From JAHFRG01 sp041495205 (GTDB lineage: Bacteria; Pseudomonadota; Gammaproteobacteria; Burkholderiales; JAHFRG01): a DNA stretch of 58,478 bases. This document shows positions 48,004 to 55,900 of the stretch, piece after piece (position 1 is the first letter of the stretch; every line of letters begins with the position of its first letter). The stretch covers positions 1 through 58,478 of the forward strand of contig JBGQCF010000010.1 of the NCBI GenBank assembly GCA_041495205.1. Direction: 5' to 3'. Both the position numbers and the translations under genes were made by a program. The notes under the pieces are model-generated. The model was not told the origin of the DNA. It was given only the letters and a program-made list of their open reading frames with translations, and did not search any database.

Positions 48004-49410
48004 ATGCCCGAACGGATTTTATTTCTCACCGGCAAACTCGCCGAAAAAAGCCTGCACAAGGTGCTGGCGGAGATGCATCCGAGCGAGTTCGGCTACGATG
48101 TGCTCAACATCGGCATCAGCGTCGCCGGATTGATGACCGCAGACCTGATTTTGCGGCGCCTGCCGAATTCCGGCAACTCGACCCGCATTACGGTACCGGG
48201 CCGCTGCCGCGGCGACCTCGATGCGCTTTCAAAACACTACGGCGTGCCGGTAGTGCGCGGACCGGACGAATTGAAAGACCTGCCGCAGTACTTCGGAAAG
48301 AAAGGCGCAAGCGAGGATCTCAGCCGTTATGACGTACGTATTTTCGCTGAAATCGTTGACGCACCGCAGTCAAGCATCGAACAAATCCTGCAACGCGCGG
48401 AACGCTACCGCAAGGACGGCGCCGATGTGATTGATCTCGGCTGCCTGCCGGAAACGCCGTTTCCCCACCTTGAAGAAGCAGTCGCTGCGCTGAAAAAAAT
48501 GGGTTTTGCGATAAGCGTCGATTCGGTCGAGCCGGAGGAATTATTGCGCGGCGGCAAGGCCGGCGCCGATTATCTGTTGAGCCTGAAAGAAGACACGCTG
48601 TGGGTCGCCGATGAAGTCGCTTCCATTCCGGTGCTTATTCCGGCACAAACCGGCGATCTCGCTTCGCTGGAACGCGCGATTGAATACATGATGAAACGCA
48701 AGCGCCGTTTCATTGCCGATTCGGTACTCGACCCGATTCATTTCGGCTTTGCGGATTCGCTGGTGCGTTATTACGAGCTGCGCCAGCGCCATTCGGAAGT
48801 AGAAATCATGATGGGGGTGGGCAATCTTACCGAGTTGACTGATGCCGACACTACAGGCATCAACGCGCTTCTGATGGGCGTTATTTCCGAATTGCGCATT
48901 ACCAATATTCTCACCACCGAAGTGAGCCCGCACGCACGGCGCGCGGTGCGCGAAGCGGATGTGGCGCGGCGTATCATGTACGCAGCGCGCGAAGCGACCA
49001 GCCTGCCGCGCGATTTTTCTTCGGAACTGCTCACCACTCATGCGCGCAAACCCTTTCCCGACACTGCGGAAGAAATCGCCGAGTTAGCCCGCGCCATCAA
49101 GGACCCGAGCTACAGGATTCAAGTTAGCGAACAGGGCATCCACATTTATAACCGCGACGGACTGCACGTCGCCACCGATCCGTTTGCGCTGTTTCCCCTG
49201 CTCAATCTGGAAAATGATGCCGCGCACGCTTTTTACCTCGGTGTGGAGCTGGCGCGCGCGCAAATCGCCTGGCAACTGGGCAAGCGCTACAATCAGGACG
49301 AGGAACTGGACTGGGGCTGCGCGGTGGAGCGTAAACCCGAGGATCTCATGCAGCACCACGCACCTGGAACTACCCTGCATAACCGCAGAAAGAAAACCGG
49401 CAACCAATGA
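48004..49410 (+). CDS. Dihydropteroate synthase-like H4MPT biosynthesis protein (DUF6513 type)
   Basis: 468 residues: an N-terminal domain (1-110; ILFLTGKLAEKSLHKVL) and a TIM-barrel pterin-binding domain similar to dihydropteroate synthase (GADVIDLGCLP, ISVDSVEPEELLRGGKAGAD, DSVLDPIHFGF, MGVGNLTELTDADTTGINA). It occurs in archaea and methylotrophic bacteria with methanopterin, and is assumed to act in joining pterin and arylamine precursors. AGAGG in the preceding repeat end is a possible ribosome site. Stop overlaps the next start (ATGA). Confidence 0.87.
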   Translation: MPERILFLTGKLAEKSLHKVLAEMHPSEFGYDVLNIGISVAGLMTADLILRRLPNSGNSTRITVPGRCRGDLDALSKHYGVPVVRGPDELKDLPQYFGKKGASEDLSRYDVRIFAEIVDAPQSSIEQILQRAERYRKDGADVIDLGCLPETPFPHLEEAVAALKKMGFAISVDSVEPEELLRGGKAGADYLLSLKEDTLWVADEVASIPVLIPAQTGDLASLERAIEYMMKRKRRFIADSVLDPIHFGFADSLVRYYELRQRHSEVEIMMGVGNLTELTDADTTGINALLMGVISELRITNILTTEVSPHARRAVREADVARRIMYAAREATSLPRDFSSELLTTHARKPFPDTAEEIAELARAIKDPSYRIQVSEQGIHIYNRDGLHVATDPFALFPLLNLENDAAHAFYLGVELARAQIAWQLGKRYNQDEELDWGCAVERKPEDLMQHHAPGTTLHNRRKKTGNQ

Positions 49411-49982
49411 TTTTCGAGACTATCGTCACCACACAGGCCGGGGACGGCCGAATTCACATCGCCCCGATGGGCATCCGCGAAGACAATGGCCTCGTCGTGC
49501 TCGCGCCGTTCCGTCCCTCGAGCACCCTGGATAATGTGCTCGGAAACGGCTATGCAGCGGTCAATTATTGCGACGATGTGCGCATATTCGCCGGCTGTCT
49601 CACCGGCCGCCGCGACTGGCCGACCGTACCCGCGGACAAAGTACCCTGCGCGCGGCTTAAGTCAGCGCTTGCGCATTGTGAACTGAAACTTGAACGTATC
49701 GAAGAAGACAAATTGCGCCCGCGCCTCTTGTGCCAAGTGGTACATCGTGTGGCCCATTCGCCGTTTTGCGGCTTCAATCGCGCGCAGGCGGCGGTGCTGG
49801 AAGCAGCGATTCTGGCTAGCCGCCTGCACCTGCTGCCCTGGGAGAAAATCGAAACCGAAGTGAAATACCTCGCCATCGCCATTGACAAGACCGCGGGGCC
49901 CCGCGAACGCGAGGCGTGGGGTTGGCTCATGGAAAAAATCGAAGCCCACCGTGCGGCACTTAAACAAGGCAACGTTGCATGA
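49407..49982 (+). CDS. DUF447 family protein (H4MPT cluster)
   Basis: 191 residues. A flavin-reductase-like fold is suggested by MIFETIVTTQAGDGRIHIAP and MGIREDNGLVVLAPF; later HRVAHSPFCGFNRAQAAVLE is the family's conserved helix. Found only in methanogens and H4MPT-using bacteria, so a step in methanopterin assembly is inferred; the exact reaction is unknown. The start overlaps the previous stop and its own stop overlaps mfnB (ATGA), giving tight coupling. Confidence 0.88.
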   Translation: MIFETIVTTQAGDGRIHIAPMGIREDNGLVVLAPFRPSSTLDNVLGNGYAAVNYCDDVRIFAGCLTGRRDWPTVPADKVPCARLKSALAHCELKLERIEEDKLRPRLLCQVVHRVAHSPFCGFNRAQAAVLEAAILASRLHLLPWEKIETEVKYLAIAIDKTAGPREREAWGWLMEKIEAHRAALKQGNVA

Positions 49983-50680
49983 CGCAACTCCTAGCCAGCG
50001 TGAAATCGCTGGATGAAGCGCGCATTTGCCTGGAGTGCGGCGCCGATATTATCGACTGCAAAGATCCGGCAAACAGCGCGCTCGGCGCGCTGCCTCCCGA
50101 TATCGTCCGCGAAGTGGTGCAATGGGTTAATCGCCGTTGCCCGGTGAGCGCTACCGTGGGCGATCTGCCCATGGAACCCACTGCGCTTGTGAAAGCGGTT
50201 AAGGAAGTGGCGGCGGGCGTGGATTACGTGAAGGTCGGGTTTTTCCCGGGCGGCGATTCCCGCGCTTGTATTGATGCGCTGTCGCGTTATGCCAGGCAGG
50301 CACGCCTCGTTGCGGTGCTGTTCGCGGATTGCAATCCGGATTTCTCCCTCGTCGAAGATTTTGCGCAAGCGGATTTTGCCGGCGTTATGCTGGACACCAT
50401 TAAGAAATCAGGCGGCGGCTTGCGGTACTGTTGCAGCGAACCGCGCCTCGCCGATTTTATTCGGCTGGCCCGGGTCGAGGGGCTGATGACCGGACTGGCC
50501 GGATCGCTGCGGCTCGCCGATGTTCCTGACCTGATCCAGCTTGGTCCCGACTACCTGGGGTTCCGCGGCGCCCTGTGCGCGGGATCGGAAAGAAACCGGA
50601 CCTTGCAGGCTTCACGGGTCTCCCTCTTGCGCAATGCAATTCCCCGCTTGACAGCCGACACGAGTATGACGCTGGGTTGA
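49979..50680 (+). CDS. mfnB: (5-formylfuran-3-yl)methyl phosphate synthase
   Basis: 233 residues, TIM barrel. Makes the furan precursor of methanofuran from two glyceraldehyde-3-phosphate molecules. The catalytic lysines are visible: Lys28 in IIDCKDPANSALGAL and Lys85 in VDYVKVGFF. The C-terminal GLAGSLRLADVPDLIQLGPD and GFRGALC are the phosphate site. Methanofuran is the partner of H4MPT in formaldehyde oxidation (formyltransferase/hydrolase complex), so the cluster supplies both cofactors. Confidence 0.93.
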   Translation: MTQLLASVKSLDEARICLECGADIIDCKDPANSALGALPPDIVREVVQWVNRRCPVSATVGDLPMEPTALVKAVKEVAAGVDYVKVGFFPGGDSRACIDALSRYARQARLVAVLFADCNPDFSLVEDFAQADFAGVMLDTIKKSGGGLRYCCSEPRLADFIRLARVEGLMTGLAGSLRLADVPDLIQLGPDYLGFRGALCAGSERNRTLQASRVSLLRNAIPRLTADTSMTLG

Positions 50681-50698
50681 TGCGTGGAACGCGTCCCC

Positions 50699-51022
50699 AT
50701 GAAATCTTTTCTTGTTTCCTTGCTGTTTTCCCTGTCGCTCGCGGCTTGCACGGAAGTGATACGGCCCGACTTCAAACGCCTGTACCAGATGAGCGAAAGG
50801 AATACCGACCAGCCGCCGGTGATCGTGGTTCCCGGCCTGTTCGGTTCCAAGCTGCGCGACCGGCGCACGGGAGAAGAAGTCTGGCCAGCCTCGGCGCTCG
50901 ACATCGTGTTTAGAAATTACGAATCCATCGGCTTTGAAATTGATCCGGACACCCTGCGTCCCGAACCCTCGCCGCTGAGCGCGGTTCCCCGCGCAAATCT
51001 TGTCGATCCGGCATTGTGGTAA
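50699..51022 (+). pseudogene. Truncated LCAT-like lipoprotein (5' part only)
   Basis: 107 residues from ATG 50699 (MKSFLVSLLFSLSLAACTEV; lipobox LAAC). PPVIVVPGLFGSKLRDRRTG is the N-terminal oxyanion-hole segment of lecithin:cholesterol-acyltransferase-like alpha/beta hydrolases, which normally run beyond 350 residues with a GxSxG nucleophile. Here the frame ends at 51022, precisely where sequence of an antitoxin gene on the other strand begins. So it is a 5' remnant left by a deletion. A GTG start 15 bases earlier is possible but would add residues before the signal. Confidence 0.7.
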
Positions 51023-51097
51023 CGCGTTAGCCCCTTGGGCTCGATGAACTCCTTGAGCAGCACCTCGCCGGGGTGGATCGGAGCAAGCCGCCGTCCG
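51022..51097 (-). pseudogene. HigA-type antitoxin N-terminal fragment
   Basis: The minus strand reads GRRLAPIHPGEVLLKEFIEP followed by KGLT, the start of HigA/VapI antitoxins (usually 'PIHPGExLxEEFLEPLGLS'). It comes right after the tpsB stop and has no start codon; about 25 residues later it runs into the LCAT-like sequence. The helix-turn-helix body and the toxin gene are missing. Confidence 0.65.
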
Positions 51098-52693
51098 TCA
51101 ATAAACGTAAACGACACCGATGTGGGCGCGCTTGCTGTGCCTGAATTCCAACCCGCCGGGATTGAGCACCTGTGCGACATCGACGCGCAGGCTGAAGCCC
51201 CCGAATTTCCCGCTGCCACCCACGCGCAGTCCCAAGCCGACGCTGGAAATGAACTCGCGCTGCACTTCGCCGGGCTGCGGCCGGTTGCGCGACACCTGGC
51301 CGAAATTGTAGAAAGCGAGCAGTCGCACGCGCCCACCGTTAATGAGCTTGCCGCCGAAATCCGGGGTATAGGCTTCCACGGTGCCGCGGTAACCCTTGTC
51401 ATCGGCAAGCTCGCGCTCGTTAAAGCCGCGCACGTTGTCAAACCCGCCCAGGCCGAATTGCTCGCCGGGAATCAGCGCATCTGGGGTGTATTGCCCGTAG
51501 AAGCTAGAGAGCAACTGGATGTCGTTGGCGAACGTCTTGAGACCGTTCACGCCGTAGCGGAAGATGTGGTAATCGGCAATTGCGCCGGCGCGCGCGTTCT
51601 GGAAGTCGCCGCTGCCGCCGTCGTTGCCGCCGGGAATGTTCTGCGAGTAGCTCGCGTTGAAGTTGAGCTGGCTCGACTTGAACGTCCATTGCCCGTTGTA
51701 GCCGATGCTCGCGGGGTGAATGGTGATGTCAGGCACCAGCGTGCCGCCGCCCACGGTGGTGATCGTCACGTTGTTCTTGAACGCCTTATAGTCCAGCCCG
51801 TAATACACGTTGTGGTCGTAGATTTCGCGCACCCGCGGTAAATACTGGTTGTAGCGTATGCCATACACGGTGCCGCTACCGCTAACGTTGAACAGGTTTT
51901 GAAGCGTGCCGGAATTCACGTCGGAGTATCCCGCGATGAGGTCAAGCGAATCGCCCCAAGCGTAAATTGGGATCCGGTAGCTTGCGCCGGCGATTTTTAC
52001 CTTGTCCGCCTTTTCTGGAGAGGTCAGATACTGGAAGGTGAAGATGTGGTCCAAGTTGAACAGATTAGAATGCTGGAAGCCGACGCCGACGCGGTAGATG
52101 CCGGTATCGCGGGTGCCAGTATTATCGCCGATCGCGAAAACCTTCCACGGCTTCTCGTCGGTGACTTTCACCGTGGCGTCGACTTCGCCCTCGACCTCGG
52201 CCGCGCGCAGCAGCACCGTGGTTTGCTTGGATGGGTTTTCGTTCGCGACCCTGAGGCTCGCCGCCACGCCGCGCGCATTCGGAGCCTCTCCCTCCTTCAG
52301 GTCGGGCACGCTTCTGCGTATGTTCCGGTCGTCGCGGTGCTCGTTGCCCTGGATGCCGATGGCACGGATGCGTGGCTCAATGACCCTGAACCGCACCACG
52401 TCCTGCTTAAGCTCCTGTTCCGGCAGGGTGACCTGCACCGCGCTGTAGCCGAGGTCCCGGTAGGCCTTTTGCAGCGCCTCCAGCGCGCGCCGCACGTCAG
52501 AGAAATCCTTTTGCTTGCCGGTAAAGGGGGCAAGGATTTGCTCGATGCGCTCCGGCTTGAGCAGGGTGTTGCCCTGAACAACGAATTGCGTGATGTCAAA
52601 CTTGAGGACTGGGGGACCCTGGTTCTCCGCGGCACTGGCCATCGCGGCGACAAATCCAAGGCTTGCAAGAATTATTGTTGTGAGACGCCTCAT
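51098..52693 (-). CDS. TpsB outer-membrane transporter (ShlB/FhaC family)
   Basis: 531 residues. Signal peptide (AMASAAENQ), POTRA domains (about 30-185; FVVQGNTLLKPERIEQIL, YRDLGYSAVQVTLPEQEL), then a 16-stranded barrel with the loop-6 motif GGFDNVRGFNERELADDKGY and the terminal strand ending VVYVY. It exports the TpsA adhesin encoded divergently. The ATG complement of 52691-52693 is preferred over a TTG three bases upstream. The downstream end abuts the antitoxin fragment. Confidence 0.92.
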   Translation of the reverse strand: MRRLTTIILASLGFVAAMASAAENQGPPVLKFDITQFVVQGNTLLKPERIEQILAPFTGKQKDFSDVRRALEALQKAYRDLGYSAVQVTLPEQELKQDVVRFRVIEPRIRAIGIQGNEHRDDRNIRRSVPDLKEGEAPNARGVAASLRVANENPSKQTTVLLRAAEVEGEVDATVKVTDEKPWKVFAIGDNTGTRDTGIYRVGVGFQHSNLFNLDHIFTFQYLTSPEKADKVKIAGASYRIPIYAWGDSLDLIAGYSDVNSGTLQNLFNVSGSGTVYGIRYNQYLPRVREIYDHNVYYGLDYKAFKNNVTITTVGGGTLVPDITIHPASIGYNGQWTFKSSQLNFNASYSQNIPGGNDGGSGDFQNARAGAIADYHIFRYGVNGLKTFANDIQLLSSFYGQYTPDALIPGEQFGLGGFDNVRGFNERELADDKGYRGTVEAYTPDFGGKLINGGRVRLLAFYNFGQVSRNRPQPGEVQREFISSVGLGLRVGGSGKFGGFSLRVDVAQVLNPGGLEFRHSKRAHIGVVYVY

Positions 52694-52985
52694 CAATCTT
52701 GCCCGAACTGAATGATGTCTTGCGGGATTATAGCCCGTCTGTTCAGGGAATTGTATTCTTTACGGGTGAATTCTGACCTCAACACACGAATTGCCGGCCC
52801 GTTTTTGTCCATAATTTCCCTTTCTAAAAACGAAGGCTGCCCTGTTCAAACGTTTTCAAAGCAATGATTTGTGCAAATAATAAATGCTATCATTTGTGAC
52901 TTTTATCACGCTGGATTACCGGGCCTAAATGGTAAAATCTGCATGGTACAGGTTTTGCTTTTTTATAGGATGCGCCAACACAAAA
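52694..52985. other. Divergent tpsB/tpsA promoter region
   Basis: 292 bp without a gene, AT-rich from about 52850. Both partners of the secretion system are transcribed outward. No clear Shine-Dalgarno is seen before tpsA ATG 52986 (the nearest AGGA lies about 15 bases upstream). No operator was identified. Confidence 0.5.
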
Positions 52986-55900
52986 ATGATCGATTTTTTG
53001 AAAACTTTATTGACAAGGAAGCAGAGGCGGGCCTTCAAGCGTAAACTGCTCGTGGCCGCGGTCGCGACATGCTTGGCGCTCCGCCCGGCCATGGTATCGG
53101 CCAACCCGGTGGGGCCGGCCGTTGTCAACGGCAATGTCACGTTCGCGACCCAGGGCAATCTGTTGTCGGTCACCAACACCCCTGGCGCCATTATCAACTG
53201 GCAGCAGTTTTCAATCGGCTCCAATGAGGCGACGCGCTTCATTCAGCAATCGGCCGCGAGCGCAATTCTGAACCGCGTGGTCGGTGTCGACCCTTCGCGG
53301 ATACTGGGTACGCTGCAATCGAATGGCCGGGTCTTCCTGATCAACCCGAACGGCATCCTGTTTGGCGCTGGCAGCCAAATCAATGTCGCAGGCCTGATTG
53401 CGTCCACGCTCAACCTCTCGAACGAGGATTTTCTCGCCGGCCGCATGAACTTCGTTGGTGATCCGGCGCGGGCTGCGGCGGTTGTCAATCAAGGCAGCAT
53501 TACGGCGAACGCAGGCGGGAGCGTGTATTTGGTCGGGAGCGCTGTCGACAATGAGGGTGTGATCACCGCACCGAACGGTAATGTCGTACTCGCCGCGGGC
53601 AAATCGGTGCGCGTGACCGAGGGCGCGACACCCGGCGTGCAGGTGGAGATTACAGCGCCCGCTGACAGCACAATCAACTTAAGCGAGCTTGCTTACGGTA
53701 GCGGCGGCATTTATGCAGGCTTAGTCAGAAACTCCGGTGTGATCAGCGCCGATTCGGCAGTGCGCGGTGCTGATGGCAGCATCATACTCAAGGCTTCCAA
53801 CGGCGTGACGCTGGAATCCGGCAGCCGCGTTTCGTCGAACGGCTTCGACGGAGGCCGTATCGTGGTCGATGCGCAACAAGGCACGGCGGCGGTGTCGGGC
53901 AGCGTCGAGGCGGTTGGCAGCACTGGGCACGGCGGCAGCATTGCGATGGTCGGCGAGCAAACCGGACTCTTTGACGGTGCCCACGTCGATGCATCCGGCA
54001 CCAATGCCGGCGGCACAGTTCTCATCGGCGGAGACCTGCATGGCGGCGCGATTCGCGACGGCGACTTGGCGCTTGCGAATTCGCAGCGCACATATGTCGC
54101 AACAAACGCTGATATTCGCGCCGACGCGCTGGAATCCGGCGACGGCGGCAAAGTGATTGTGTGGGCGGATGATGTCACGCGCTACTACGGCAGCATCAGC
54201 GTACGTGGTGGCGCACAGAGCGGAAATGGCGGCTTCGTGGAAGTTTCAGGTAAAGGGTATCTGGACTTCAATGGACTTGTAGATACAACGGTGTTGAACG
54301 GAAACGTCGGCACATTACTGCTGGACCCTACGGCCATTACCATATCGACTGCCGCTAACACTATTGAATCATCGGGCGCAACCACCTTCCAGGAAGCCAC
54401 GACTACAACGTCGGTCTTAAACACTACGACTTTACAGACCGCGCTTGTCTCAAATAACGTGGTTGTGACAACCGTTTCTCCAGCGGCCGGAACGGGCAAT
54501 ATAACAGTCGCCAATGCCGTCACATGGGCGTCTGCCAACACACTGACGCTCACAGCAGAAAATAATATTGCAATCAATGCTGCCATCACCACCGGGGCGG
54601 CCGGATCGGCGCTGATACTGAATGCCGCTGCCGCGGTCACGCAAGCCGCTGCTGGCATTATTGGCGGTTCCGGCGGCCTGACTCAAAACGGTGCAGGGAC
54701 TGTTGCACTCAACCGAGCGAACACCTACACCGGCGCTACGACAATTAACGCTGGCACGGTGACGGTCACCAGCGTAAACGGGCTTGGGGACACCTCCGCG
54801 GGCACTACCGTCAACGTGGGGGCGACTCTTGCGTATAGCGGCACGACTACATTTGCCGCTGAGCCCTTGACCCTGAATGGTGGCACTCTTTCGCGCGCGG
54901 CGGGAAGCCCGACTGTCAACGGGACGATCGATCTCGCGGCGGACAGCACGATCACCGGTGGTGGCGGGACCCTTACGCTAGGCGGAGTGATCAGCGGTGG
55001 CGGTGCCCTGACCAAGACAGGAGCAGGCACGGTGACGCTCTCGGGTGCCAACACCTACACAGGGTTGACGACGATCAGTGCGGGCACGCTGGCGCTCGAT
55101 GCCACGGGCACGATAGCGGCGAGCTCCGGTGTTTCGAACGCGGGCACCTTCACGATCGCCGCGAACAAGACCATTGATTCGATGACCGGCGCGGGCGCAA
55201 CCACGCTGGGTGCGAACACCCTGACGATCGGCGATGCGAGCAATACCTCGGGCACCTACACGGGTGTGGCGAGCGGTGTGGGTGGCGGCATCACCACGGC
55301 GGGCACCGGCACGCTGACCCTGGGTGGCGCGAACGCCTACACGGGTGCGACGACAATCGGTGCGGGCAGCACGCTGGCGCTGAATGCGGCGGGCACGATA
55401 GCGGCGAGCTCCGGTGTTTCGAACGCGGGCACCTTCACGATCGCCGCGAACAAGACCATTGATTCGATGACCGGCGCAGGCGCAACCACGCTGGGTGCGA
55501 ACACCCTGACGATCGGCGATGCGAGCAATACCTCGGGCACCTACACGGGTGTGGCGAGCGGTGTGGGTGGCGGCATCACCAAGGCCGGCACGGGCACGCT
55601 GACCTTGACGGGCACCAACACCTACACCGGTGCGACGACGATCAATGCGGGGGTGTTGAGCGCGAGTTCGCTCGCCATCGGCGGTGTCGCCAGCAACATC
55701 GGCCAGTCCACCAATGCAGCGGCCAATCTGGTGCTGGGCGGCGGCACACTGCGGTACACCGGCGCGACGGTCTCCACCGACCGCAACTTCATCCTGACGG
55801 CAGGTACCACGTCGACTGTCGATGTCACAACCGGCGGTACGACGCTTACGATTTCGGGAGCCAGCACCAACACGACGGGTGCCCTCACGAAGGTCGGTTC

